From Levilactobacillus angrenensis (lineage in GTDB: Bacteria; Bacillota; Bacilli; Lactobacillales; Lactobacillaceae), in contig NZ_RHOB01000004.1 in NCBI RefSeq assembly GCF_003946085.1, positions 108,096 through 172,095 on the forward strand: 64,000 bases of DNA. Reading direction: 5' to 3'. Every line of letters begins with the position of its first letter. Position 1 is the first letter of the stretch. The position numbers and the translations under genes are program-made. The notes under the pieces were generated by a model that saw only the letters and a list, made by a program, of their open reading frames with translations, did not search any database and was not told the origin of the DNA. This document shows positions 34,480 through 42,970 of the stretch, in pieces.

Positions 34480-37449
34480 CTAAGATGAAAATGGTGCACC
34501 CTGATCGTGAGGCTCTGGTAAGTCTTTGCCTAGGTCATCGGGCGTTAAGTAAACCTCCCGTGGCTTAGAACCGTGTTGTGGTGAGACATAGTGGTGCTGT
34601 TCCAGGTCGTCGATCAGATTAGCGGCTCGGTTGTAGCCAATGGAGAAGACCCGTTGTAGCTTAGACGTTGACACCGTTTTTTCTTGCGCAATATATTCAA
34701 GCACTTTCGGTAACAGCTCATCTTGGTTCTCCTCGGCTGTCTCTCGCTGCAAAAGGCCCTTAGGTGAGAAGGCGTATTGCGGCTTGCCCTGGGTCCGCAC
34801 AAAGTCCGTGACACCGTCGACTTCGGACTCAACAAAGGCCCCCTGCAGCCGCATTGGCTGACTGGCACCGTTGCCCAGGTACAGCATGTCCCCGCGGCCT
34901 AACAGGTTTTCGGCCCCGGCCGTGTCCAAAATGGTCCGTGAATCGATCTGACTGGAGACCATGAAGGCAATTCGCGTCGGGATGTTGTTCTTGATGGTCC
35001 CGGTCACGATGTCCACACTTGGCCGTTGGGTAGCGACTAGCAAATGAATCCCGGCGGCCCGGGCCTTTTGCGTGATGCGGACGATGTAGTCTTGCACTTC
35101 ACTAGCGGCCATCATCATCAAGTCAGCTAACTCATCAATGATGATCACGATGTATGGCATCTTGAGCCCTGGCTCGTCATTGGCGTCGGCCCGGTCGTTA
35201 AATTGTTCAATGTTGCGGACCCCCGCAGCGGCGAGCTTTTCGTAACGTTCGTCCATTTCCGTGACCACCCACTTGAGGGCAGCAGCGGCAGCTTTAGGAT
35301 CAGAGATCACGGGTGACAGCAGGTGTGGCAATCCGTCGTATGGCGCCATTTCCACGGCCTTCGGGTCAATCAGCAAGAGCTTGACCTGTTGCGGCGTGGC
35401 CTTGTACAAAATCGACAGTAACAGTGAATTAATGAACACACTCTTCCCGGAGCCCGTTGCCCCGGCAATCAAGCCGTGAGGCATCTTCCGCAGGTCCGTG
35501 ACTTGCGGTTGCCCAAAGAGATCGACCCCTAAAGCCACCGTCAACGGTGATTCACTCTTTTTGAAGGCCGCTGAATTCAAAATTTCTGACAACATGACTG
35601 GCCGCGACTTCAGGTTAGGAATTTCAATGCCGACCGTCGTCTTGCCAGGAATTGGTGCTTCGATTCGAATATCCTTAGCGGCCAAAGCCAATTTCAAATC
35701 GTCATTCAGGTTCGTGATCTTATTCACCTTGACCCCCAAGGCTAAACTGATCTGGAACTGAGTGACGGTAGGCCCGACCGTCCAGTCCGTCACGTGGGCA
35801 TCCACGTGGAAGGCACTCAGCGTGGCATCGAGGACTTCTGCCTGGTGTTCGATCCATTCGTCTAGGGCCTCTTCATCCGGCACGACCGGCTTAGGTAACA
35901 ACGAAAGATCTGGGAAATGGTACCCGCGCGCCGGCGTCGTTTCGGCCGGTTCTGCAGGCGCAGTTGGTCGGTCAAATAACGCTAGGTTGCGTTGGTCATT
36001 TCCCTCTTCTTGCATGATGTCACCGAGTGAATGGCCCAGGCCCCGACTCGGCTTAGCTTTGGGCTTCGGGGTTGGCTTAGCAGCCGCCGATTGTGGTGTT
36101 GCCGCGGCCGAAGACGCGACTGGTGCCGCGCTATCCGGTGCATCTGTCGTTGCCCGGTCGAGCAATTGATTGACCTCTGCTGGGCGTTGACTGGCCTCGG
36201 CTGCAGACGATGTCACTACTGAATTGGCAACGCTGTTCGTTGGTTCAGTTGGTTCAGCCGTTTCAGCAGATTTGGATGCGTCAGATTGCGCAATTGATGC
36301 CGTCGATTCGCTGGATTCTGTTGACTGAACTGCCCCATCTTTTTCGGCAGGTTCAGTCGATTCGGCTGACCCCTCAACTGTCGGTTCACTCGCTACAGGT
36401 TGCGTCGGTTGAATGACGACCGTTTCAGCTGGTTGCGCTGACTTGATTGCTGGTTTATCAGCGGCCTCACTCGCCTGTGAACGAACCGGCACTTGATTAT
36501 CGACCGGCAAATAGGCGCCACTAGCCGTCGCCGATACGGGGGCTGGCGTTGTTGCTTGGGACTGGGATTCCGCTGGATAAAAGACTTCCGTTGGGGCCAC
36601 AACCGCTTGGCTAACTGGCGTCGCGGTCGCGGTTTCATCCCCAGTGACCGCTGACGTTGCTACAGCTGCTGAGTCGGCAGGGGTTGGTTCGTTAGCCGTC
36701 GCTGCTGATGACGCGGTTGATTCTGCAGCGTCAGCGGTGGTGTCCGCAACAGCTGCAGAAGCCGGTTGTTCAAGGGTTGGTTCTGCTTCTTGCGGTTCTG
36801 CTTCTTGCGGTTCTGCTTCTTGCGGTTCTGCTTCTTGCGGTTCTGCTTCTTGCGGTTCTGCTTCTTGGGCTACCGAATCTGCCGCCGAAGCGTCTGTTTG
36901 CACTGCCGTGTCAGCCGCAGCAACTGGTGCAGCTGCAGACTGGTCCGGTAAGAAGACCTCCGTGGGGGCCGTCTGTGGCTGGGCCGCCAATGATTCTTCA
37001 GCAGCTAAAGCGGCTTCATCCGCCGCCGTTCCGAGCAGCAAGAAGCTGTCATCTGATTTATGTAAACTGGCAACCAGACGTTGATACCGATGCCGAATCA
37101 CTGAGGGTTGCCAGACCCGTTGGCGTTGCTTGGGCACAGGGGTCACCGCAAATGGCCGATAATTGGCACTGGCCTCGGCCGCCGCCTGTTCGGGCGTCTT
37201 CGCTGCTGCAGCGGGCGCTGACGCCTGAGACTGCCGCCGTTGCGTGTGGTGCAAGACCTCTTGAGCCGCACTCTGAGCCGCTGATTCGCGTTTTTCTTCA
37301 CGCTGTTGTCGTAAGCGTAACCGATCGTTGCGTTCTTTACGGAGCTTAACCTGTCGTTGTGACCGGTCATCCGTGGTATCTTCCATTTGATCAGGGGTCG
37401 GTTTTACCGGAAATTTGCGATAAAATGCCGGTCCATCATAGTGCTCCAT
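34480..37449 (-). CDS. sftA: DNA translocase SftA (soluble FtsK-family)
   Basis: A 989-residue FtsK/SpoIIIE-family motor that moves DNA out of the closing septum. There is no transmembrane region, unlike FtsK; instead a long Ala/Pro/Glu/Ser-rich N-terminus leads to the motor (about residues 520-880) with Walker A AGATGSGKSVFIN, Walker B YIVIIIDELADLMM and ATQRPSVDIVTG, then a gamma winged helix. The ytpP-ytpR-sftA-murC order matches B. subtilis. I choose ATG 37449 with AAGGAGG 9 nt upstream over the weakly signalled ATG 37536. A six-unit 15-bp repeat lies within it. Confidence 0.93.
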   Translation of the reverse strand: MEHYDGPAFYRKFPVKPTPDQMEDTTDDRSQRQVKLRKERNDRLRLRQQREEKRESAAQSAAQEVLHHTQRRQSQASAPAAAAKTPEQAAAEASANYRPFAVTPVPKQRQRVWQPSVIRHRYQRLVASLHKSDDSFLLLGTAADEAALAAEESLAAQPQTAPTEVFLPDQSAAAPVAAADTAVQTDASAADSVAQEAEPQEAEPQEAEPQEAEPQEAEPQEAEPTLEQPASAAVADTTADAAESTASSAATANEPTPADSAAVATSAVTGDETATATPVSQAVVAPTEVFYPAESQSQATTPAPVSATASGAYLPVDNQVPVRSQASEAADKPAIKSAQPAETVVIQPTQPVASEPTVEGSAESTEPAEKDGAVQSTESSESTASIAQSDASKSAETAEPTEPTNSVANSVVTSSAAEASQRPAEVNQLLDRATTDAPDSAAPVASSAAATPQSAAAKPTPKPKAKPSRGLGHSLGDIMQEEGNDQRNLALFDRPTAPAEPAETTPARGYHFPDLSLLPKPVVPDEEALDEWIEHQAEVLDATLSAFHVDAHVTDWTVGPTVTQFQISLALGVKVNKITNLNDDLKLALAAKDIRIEAPIPGKTTVGIEIPNLKSRPVMLSEILNSAAFKKSESPLTVALGVDLFGQPQVTDLRKMPHGLIAGATGSGKSVFINSLLLSILYKATPQQVKLLLIDPKAVEMAPYDGLPHLLSPVISDPKAAAAALKWVVTEMDERYEKLAAAGVRNIEQFNDRADANDEPGLKMPYIVIIIDELADLMMMAASEVQDYIVRITQKARAAGIHLLVATQRPSVDIVTGTIKNNIPTRIAFMVSSQIDSRTILDTAGAENLLGRGDMLYLGNGASQPMRLQGAFVESEVDGVTDFVRTQGKPQYAFSPKGLLQRETAEENQDELLPKVLEYIAQEKTVSTSKLQRVFSIGYNRAANLIDDLEQHHYVSPQHGSKPREVYLTPDDLGKDLPEPHDQGAPFSS
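36779..36868 (-). repeat. Tandem 15-bp repeat inside sftA
   Basis: Six consecutive units of GGTTCTGCTTCTTGC (plus strand; the last differs at its final base) encode EAEPQ-type five-residue repeats in the disordered linker of SftA. The unit is a multiple of three, so copy changes keep the frame. The near-identity suggests recent expansion. Confidence 0.95.
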
Positions 37450-37652
37450 GTGTTTCTTCCTCCTTGACGAGCGGACTCGTCGAATTTCACGACTCTTGGG
37501 AGGAGATGCCGCCTGCTTGACGGCCACTTCACTCATTCCCTGAATCTCTCTTTAATTAATTTGTTGATTAATTTAAAATTTGCCGGACCTACATGAACAG
37601 TCCGGTCCAATGACAATCAACTGTGAAATTGTCAGTCTCCCCTATTGTACAC

Positions 37653-37688
37653 AAAAAAGCAGGCAACCGACAAGGGTTCACCTGCTTT
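37653..37688 (-). terminator. Rho-independent terminator after ytpR
   Basis: Minus-strand AAAGCAGG / CCTGCTTTTTT stem, lying just past the ytpR stop and before sftA; it may cut or reduce read-through into sftA. Confidence 0.8.
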
Positions 37689-37700
37689 GTAATAATCTTC

Positions 37701-38339
37701 TTAAGATTTAAAAATACTTTGACCGCGTTCGAAGTCAAACGGTTCACCGACCGTATAATCGTCCGGCAAAATCAATGCCCCTGGTTTCTGGGGAGCATTG
37801 GCGAGTTTGAGTTCACGACCAGAACAAATCATCCCGTTGCTGGCAACACCACGGAGCTCACCAGGCCAGATGATCAAACCATTGGGCATCATCGCGCCCA
37901 CCTTGGCAACAACGACCTTAATGTCCGCTTGCATGTTAGGCGAGCCACTGACGATTTGCAGTGATTCGTCATTGTCCACGACCGTCTCGGTCACTAACAA
38001 GTGGTCAGAGTCGGGATGTGGCGTCGCGGATTTCACGTAGCCCACCACGAAACGAGAACTGGTTTCGGCCACTAATTCACCGGCGAACCCGGCATCCTCT
38101 AAGGCACTATTCAGTGCGGCCACGTCTTCAGTCGACAAATCGACTTGGCCGTTGCCACTGATTTCGGGTAAAATGCTGGAGATCTTGAGGAAGTTGTAGC
38201 CTAAGGTCTTTTCGGTTGCTGCATCATAGATCCGTGCGATATTGTCGCGCACCGTGTGGGCTTGCGTCGCTGAATCCTGAGCAACAACAACAATCAAAGT
38301 ATCCCCTAATTCTTTAGGGTTGTAACTAGCAATTAACAT
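37701..38339 (-). CDS. ytpR: YtpR-family tRNA-binding protein
   Basis: A 212-residue protein with an N-terminal DUF4479 region (LIASYNPKELGDTLIVVV) and a C-terminal tRNA-binding OB fold (residues about 90-205: VVGYVKSATPHPDSDHLLVT, then LQIVSGSPNMQADIKVVVA, IWPGELRGVASNGMICSGREL). This fold is shared with PheT and Arc1p, but the protein's role is unknown. AAAGG precedes the ATG. It lies between the thioredoxin gene and sftA. Confidence 0.93.
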   Translation of the reverse strand: MLIASYNPKELGDTLIVVVAQDSATQAHTVRDNIARIYDAATEKTLGYNFLKISSILPEISGNGQVDLSTEDVAALNSALEDAGFAGELVAETSSRFVVGYVKSATPHPDSDHLLVTETVVDNDESLQIVSGSPNMQADIKVVVAKVGAMMPNGLIIWPGELRGVASNGMICSGRELKLANAPQKPGALILPDDYTVGEPFDFERGQSIFKS

Positions 38340-38361
38340 GTCTGAATCCTTTCCAACGGGT

Positions 38362-38694
38362 TTAGTTGGCGTTGGTCGTCAAAGAATTGATGAATTCTTC
38401 TACCTCTGCTTTAGTCTTACGATCTTTGTTTACTAACCGACCAATTTCTTGACCATCGGCATATGCAATGAAACTAGGAATGCCGAAAACGTTCAGTTCA
38501 GCCGCTAAATCGATATTTTCATCCCGGTCAACAGCGATGAACTTGTAGTCAGAATATTCTGCTTCGATTTCTGGCATTGCTGGCTTGATGAAGGCGCAGT
38601 CTGGGCACCAAGTCGCTGAGAAGAACAGCATGGTCTTGCCTTCTTTGACAACGTCCTTTAAGTCAGCAGCAGACATCTTGGGTAATTGTTCCAT
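38362..38694 (-). CDS. ytpP: Thioredoxin-family protein, YtpP-like
   Basis: A 110-residue thioredoxin fold with active site FSATWCPDCAFIKP: CPDC instead of the usual CGPC. The cis-Pro is in FGIPSF. YtpP of B. subtilis lies at the same place and serves disulfide and bacilliredoxin-type exchange; that role is inferred here. AAAGGAG precedes the ATG. Cotranscription with ytpR, 22 bp away, is likely. Confidence 0.93.
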   Translation of the reverse strand: MEQLPKMSAADLKDVVKEGKTMLFFSATWCPDCAFIKPAMPEIEAEYSDYKFIAVDRDENIDLAAELNVFGIPSFIAYADGQEIGRLVNKDRKTKAEVEEFINSLTTNAN

Positions 38695-38958
38695 GAATGA
38701 GCACTCCTTTTTCAGTTAGTTTTAAAAGTTAACATCAACCATTATAGCATGACTGGCTAAATATACACGGTTTTTGTTTGAGAAGCGTCCGAGTAGCGTT
38801 CGGCAAGCCTTTAACGGGCGGCCAATCGGCCAATCTACACGGCTCACCAGAAATTTTTGGCAAAATCTGCCTTTTTACGGGAACTTCCGCGCAATCATTG
38901 CTATACTAGGGGCAAGAAGTGATGGGAAGTATGCCCACAGAAATTAGGAGGCGGTAGC

Positions 38959-39282
38959 ATGGCTGCTAAAAACGGACAATTGTATCAACTCAGTCTCACC
39001 GGGGTACTCGGTGGGTTAATGGGCGTTTTCATCACGCGCTTTTTCGGCGCTAACCGGCTCAACCCAGACGATATTTTGGAACAGGTCAAGCGCCAATTCC
39101 GGCAAGAATCCCCGATTGAAGGGGCCTGGATTGAAAAGCACGCGGTCCCGTTTCAGAAGTTCGCGGTCAAATCCCGGGTCTACTACGGTGGCATCACCCG
39201 TTATGAAGACGACCAGCTGGTACAATATCAGTTCGTGGCCGATGCTGAGACCGGTAGTGTTCTTGATATTCAACGGCTTTAA
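38959..39282 (+). CDS. Small membrane-anchored hypothetical protein
   Basis: A 107-residue protein with one hydrophobic segment (about residues 10-28, LTGVLGGLMGVFITRFFG) and a soluble domain. The soluble part (ILEQVKRQFRQESPIEGAW, then FAVKSRVYYGGITR and YQFVADAETGSVLDIQRL) has a PepSY-like feel, with a C-terminal D-xxTGxVLxI pattern; I cannot confirm that. GGAGGCG precedes the ATG. A terminator follows at once, so it is monocistronic. Confidence 0.8.
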   Translation: MAAKNGQLYQLSLTGVLGGLMGVFITRFFGANRLNPDDILEQVKRQFRQESPIEGAWIEKHAVPFQKFAVKSRVYYGGITRYEDDQLVQYQFVADAETGSVLDIQRL

Positions 39283-39301
39283 CTCTAATACCATGAAACA
39301 G

Positions 39302-39334
39302 TCGCGTTGGCCAAATTAGGTCAGCGCTTTTTTG
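39302..39334 (+). terminator. Rho-independent terminator
   Basis: GCGTTGGCC / GGTCAGCGC stem with a 6-nt loop and six T. Confidence 0.9.
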
Positions 39335-39483
39335 ATGCTCTCAATAAAAAGTAAACCGGTTTATCGTTCGTGTTTATCGGTTTACTAAGAGATAAAATTA
39401 TAAATATCACGACGTTCGCTACCAAATCATTAACATTCATGCTATACTCTTAGAAATTTGACAATTATTAAGGGGTGCTCGTC

Positions 39484-40425
39484 TTGCAAAATGTTTACTT
39501 CAACCACGATGGCAACGTCGACGACTTAGTTTCACTGTTGTTACTGCTCCAAATGCCCGATATCCACCTTACAGGTGTCGGCGTCGTTGGTGCCGATTCT
39601 TACGTGGAACCGGCAACGTCAGCTTCACGAAAAATCATCGATCTGTTCGGTGATCCGCAGCAATCACTCAGCGTCGCTATGTCCAATTCCCGGCCCGTCC
39701 ACCAATTTCCCCAAAACTGGCGACTGTCAGCGTACTCATTTGACAACTTTCCGGTCCTCAACGAACGCGGCCACGTGACCACACCCCAAGCAGATGCGCC
39801 GGCTCATCTCGATATGATTGAGAAGCTGCAAAACACGCCGGGTAAAACAACTCTGGTCATGACCGGCCCGTTAACGGACCTCGCCCGAGCACTGGCTATT
39901 GATCCCACCATGACCGAAAAAATCGACAAGCTCTACTGGATGGGCGGGACCATGAACAATCAAGGAAATGTGAGTGAACCCGACCAAGACGGGACCATGG
40001 AATGGAATGCCTTTTGGGACCCCGAAGCCGTCAAGACCGTCTGGGACAGCGATTTAGACATCGTTATGGTGGGGCTGGAAAGTACCGATCAGATTCCCCT
40101 GACAGCCGAACAACGACAACATTGGGCCAGTCTGCGGCAGTTTCCAGCCATGGAACTGATTGGCTACGGCTATTCCCTGGTCATGGCGTTTGAAGCCGAC
40201 TCCACCTACTATCTCTGGGACGTCTTGACCACCCTGACCAGTCGCTATCCCGAAATCGTGACCAGCAAGGTCGTTCACAGTGACGTCCTGACGACCGGGC
40301 ACGGTGCCGGCCGCACATTTATCACGCCCACGGGTCGCCCCGTGACCCTGGTGACTCAGGTCGACAAGGACCAATTTTACGCGCACTTTGACGCGTTAGC
40401 TAAGTCAGCGACCCGCAATTTTTAA
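39484..40425 (+). CDS. Nucleoside hydrolase (IU-NH family)
   Basis: A 313-residue N-ribohydrolase that splits nucleosides into base and ribose for salvage. The calcium site near the N-terminus reads FNHDGNVDDLVS, where the usual DxDPGxDD has changed. TLVMTGPLTDLARALAID (about 123), YWMGGTMNNQGNVS, and EWNAFWDPEAVKTVWDS follow the family. I choose TTG 39484, 8 nt after AAGGGG, over GTG 39475, which overlaps that site. Monocistronic. Substrate preference is not predictable. Confidence 0.9.
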   Translation: MQNVYFNHDGNVDDLVSLLLLLQMPDIHLTGVGVVGADSYVEPATSASRKIIDLFGDPQQSLSVAMSNSRPVHQFPQNWRLSAYSFDNFPVLNERGHVTTPQADAPAHLDMIEKLQNTPGKTTLVMTGPLTDLARALAIDPTMTEKIDKLYWMGGTMNNQGNVSEPDQDGTMEWNAFWDPEAVKTVWDSDLDIVMVGLESTDQIPLTAEQRQHWASLRQFPAMELIGYGYSLVMAFEADSTYYLWDVLTTLTSRYPEIVTSKVVHSDVLTTGHGAGRTFITPTGRPVTLVTQVDKDQFYAHFDALAKSATRNF

Positions 40426-40429
40426 AAGA

Positions 40430-40754
40430 GAGAGTGGAAAGGCGGTTAGCTGGTGAGCATTAACGGCGCTAGGCGGATAATCCTGATTCTGGATTATTTG
40501 CCTAGTGATGTTAAGCGGAACCAGTTGCCTGTTGGCACACGTTTCGGCTATGAGGCCAGAGACGTGGTCCATCGGCTCAAAGCGAGGCCGAGACCGCTTT
40601 TCAGGCTCGGTTCGGTTCGCCCACCGCGTTCCACCCCATAGTTGGTGGACGGTAGGCGACCAGCTCAAACTCCGAAGCTGCAAACGACTATTTTTTACGC
40701 CATGAGTCGCACGACAACGATGTTTCTGACTGATTTTTATCTTTCAACGCTCAG
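40430..40754 (-). repeat. Structured repeat family, copy C
   Basis: Opposite in orientation to copy A. It ends at CTTTCAACGCTCAG (40741-40754), 12 of 14 matching the terminal repeat. It contains GGCCGAGACCGCTTTTCAGG and CTCGGTTC with the shared CCGAG/CTCGG hairpin, then GTTGGTGGACGGTAGGCGACC. The left boundary is uncertain; its first 95 bp carry a long hairpin not found in copy A. It fills the gap between the nucleoside hydrolase and usp. Confidence 0.75.
40450..40524. repeat. Long imperfect hairpin
   Basis: CTAGGCGGATAATCC (40469-40483) pairs with GGATTATTTGCCTAG (40491-40505) across a 7-nt loop, 15 pairs with two G-U. Outer arms TTAAC/GTTAA and CTGGT/ACCAG extend it to 75 nt. No T run follows, so it is not a typical terminator. 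It begins 25 bp past the nucleoside hydrolase stop. Confidence 0.75.
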
Positions 40755-40760
40755 TACAGT

Positions 40761-40795
40761 AAAAGGGACTATGACTTTTCGCCACAGTCCCTTTC
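40761..40795 (-). terminator. Terminator after usp
   Basis: Minus-strand AAAGGGACT / AGTCCCTTTT stem with a 15-nt loop and a short U run. Confidence 0.75.
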
Positions 40796-40807
40796 GTTTC
40801 CACTAAT

Positions 40808-41311
40808 TTAATCGATTAATTTTTTCAAACTCTGCGCCTGGTTGTGAATATCCGTCCGCACGATCAAGACGTCACAAATGGCGTTGGCAACGACGTAACT
40901 GGCCGTGGATCCCATCAGCATGCGTTCCACCACGTTGACCCCGGTGGCGCCTAACATGATGAGGTCGGCCTGATACTCTTTAGGTAACGTCCGGGCCAGG
41001 TCGACCTTGGCGTGGCCGTAGAAGACAGCGGTAACCACTTGTTCAACGCCCGCTTCTTGGGCCCGACGCCGGTATTTGTCGACCGTCGCTTCTAATTCTT
41101 GCCGCGACTCGTCCATGACCCGCTGGTCCACGTAGCCGAACCCGACCTGGGTATCACTCCCCAGACCAACGTAATCCCCGCCACTCATGACGGTGACGAT
41201 GATCAGCTCGGCTTGGTTCCGGACGGCTACCGCAATGGCTTTATCCAAAGCGCGGCGGGCTTGCCGCGACCCATCGACGCCGACTAAAATGTGCTTATAT
41301 TCTGCGGCCAT
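40808..41311 (-). CDS. Universal stress protein UspA family
   Basis: A Usp-domain protein of about 167 residues. It begins YKHILVGVDGSRQARRAL and ends with the nucleotide-binding loop GATGVNVVERMLMGSTAS, the GxxGx9GS pattern of ATP-binding Usp proteins, then DVLIVRT. These proteins bind ATP and help in stress or acid survival. Two adjacent ATGs (41311, 41314) follow AAGGAG at 8 and 5 nt; I prefer 41311. It lies upstream of nothing in its direction but a terminator. Confidence 0.93.
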   Translation of the reverse strand: MAAEYKHILVGVDGSRQARRALDKAIAVAVRNQAELIIVTVMSGGDYVGLGSDTQVGFGYVDQRVMDESRQELEATVDKYRRRAQEAGVEQVVTAVFYGHAKVDLARTLPKEYQADLIMLGATGVNVVERMLMGSTASYVVANAICDVLIVRTDIHNQAQSLKKLID

Positions 41312-41336
41312 CATTCTCACTCCTTCGCCGATCAGC

Positions 41337-42737
41337 CTACTTGGTTAATTCATAGATGGCTTGACCGTAAATGGCCATGGCCTTTAACAAGTCAGCTGCC
41401 GGTTGAAATTCATCGGCCTGGTGCATGGTGTCGGCCGTACCGGGGAACAATGCCCCAAAGGCGACCCCGCGCTTCATCAACCGACCGTAAGTCCCGCCAC
41501 CCACAACTTCTGGTTGAGCAGTCGTGTCGCCGGTCTGTTGCCGGTAAACGTCCATCAACGTCGCCACGATTGGATCACTTGGGTCAACGTAATGGGGAAC
41601 CATTTCCCGACCTTGCTTGATAGTTGCGGCCATGTTAGCCGTGGCCTTGGTCAAGCCGGCTTGGATGTCAGCAGCGCCCGTCCCGGTTGGGTAACGGAAG
41701 TTCGTGTTGATCAAGGCGCCATTATCGGCCTTGAACGTTTGGATTCCCACGTTCATGGTCAAGTCACCCATCACTTTATCCGTGAAGGCAATGCCTAACT
41801 TATGAGCCCGAGAATCGTCATGCAGTTCATTGGCCAACAGGCTCAAGAAGTCGGCGGCATCCCCACCAAAGTGGTAACCGTTCAAGAAACTAGCCAGGTA
41901 AGTCCCAGCGTTGATGCCGTTCTTAGGTTCCATCCCGTGAGCCGCTTTACCAATGACTTCAAAATGAATGCCGTTGGCGTCAACCGTGGTTTCGCCCGTG
42001 ACCGGTACTTGGTCCAAGAATTGCTTGAAGTCAGCTACCAATTGGTCATTATCGCCGCCGGTAACCGTGGCTTCAGCGTCACGTGGCACCATGTTTTCCC
42101 GGAGCCCGGATTCGAAGTCAACCAAGGTCAGCGCGCCACTATTGGTTCCAGCAAAGGTCGTCGTGAAGGTCACGTTCCCCTTTTCACCGTTGATCAGTGG
42201 GAATTCAGCATCTGGTGAGAAGCCTAACGTTGGTGCTGGCTCCAAGTCAAGGTAATGGTTCATCCCCGTCCAGTCACTTTCTTCGTCGGTCCCAATGATG
42301 AACCGAATCTTGATCTTCGGTTCGATGCCTTGGTCCTTTAACATCTTTAACCCATAGTAAGCGGCTAAGGCTGGTCCTTTGTCATCGGAAGTGCCCCGAC
42401 CATACAGGTTGCCATCTTTTTCCGTCAACGTAAAGGGATCCGTGTGCCACCCCTTACCTGCTGGCATCACGTCGGCGTGCCCCAGGATAGCCAAGGTGTC
42501 TTCACCCTCGCCGTATTCCACGTAACCGGCTAAATTGTCTAAATTTTTTGTTTTAAAACCGTCGCGTTCCGCTAAGCCTAAAAATGCGATCAAAGCCTTA
42601 GCTGGACCTGGTCCCAACGGATACTCATCAGTGGCCTGTGAATCATCACGAGAACTGTCGATACCGACTAAAGTCGTTAAGTCAGCGATGTAGTCCTCCC
42701 GGTAGTGTTCAGATAGCTTTTGCCAATCAATTGCCAT
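41337..42737 (-). CDS. pepV: Dipeptidase PepV (M20 family)
   Basis: A 466-residue dinuclear zinc dipeptidase that releases amino acids from dipeptides in the cytoplasm. Zinc ligands and catalytic acids lie in LAILGHADVMPAGKGW (about 87), YGRGTSDDKGPALAAYYG (about 113) and IIGTDEESDWTGMNHY (about 150); the C-terminal His region is GGGTYGRLMKRGVAFG. GAAGGAGG precedes the ATG. A cre-like palindrome lies about 80 bp upstream. The gene starts 17 bp after the usp GTG region and could share its transcript. Confidence 0.96.
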   Translation of the reverse strand: MAIDWQKLSEHYREDYIADLTTLVGIDSSRDDSQATDEYPLGPGPAKALIAFLGLAERDGFKTKNLDNLAGYVEYGEGEDTLAILGHADVMPAGKGWHTDPFTLTEKDGNLYGRGTSDDKGPALAAYYGLKMLKDQGIEPKIKIRFIIGTDEESDWTGMNHYLDLEPAPTLGFSPDAEFPLINGEKGNVTFTTTFAGTNSGALTLVDFESGLRENMVPRDAEATVTGGDNDQLVADFKQFLDQVPVTGETTVDANGIHFEVIGKAAHGMEPKNGINAGTYLASFLNGYHFGGDAADFLSLLANELHDDSRAHKLGIAFTDKVMGDLTMNVGIQTFKADNGALINTNFRYPTGTGAADIQAGLTKATANMAATIKQGREMVPHYVDPSDPIVATLMDVYRQQTGDTTAQPEVVGGGTYGRLMKRGVAFGALFPGTADTMHQADEFQPAADLLKAMAIYGQAIYELTK

Positions 42738-42818
42738 GATTGGACCTCCTTCATTTTATTCGGACCTCACGTCCGGTTTATGGTGATACGTTTGAAAGCG
42801 CCCAGGTATTTTTTCAAA

Positions 42819-42834
42819 TCAAAAGCGTTTTCAA
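42819..42834 (-). promoter_or_regulatory. cre-like site upstream of pepV
   Basis: The palindrome TTGAAAACGCTTTTGA (minus strand) differs from the CcpA site consensus TGNAANCGNNNNCA only near its end. It lies 82 bp upstream of the pepV start. Catabolite control is inferred. Confidence 0.45.
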
Positions 42835-42970
42835 ACTAACCCTAGCATAATTCTAGCATACCGCCCGCCAAATGTAAGCCGATTTCATCGCCAAAAATCA
42901 CAATTCACCCTAAGTCTCGCCTGGACGGGTAGCGTGCTATACTAAAAGAGAAAATGAGGAGGCTTTTTTC

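Noticed and set aside
36708..37349. 213-codon plus-strand frame opposite sftA
   Set aside because: Shadow of the Ala/Glu/Pro-rich coding strand; the low-complexity LLFLRFC repeats mirror the EAEPQ repeats.
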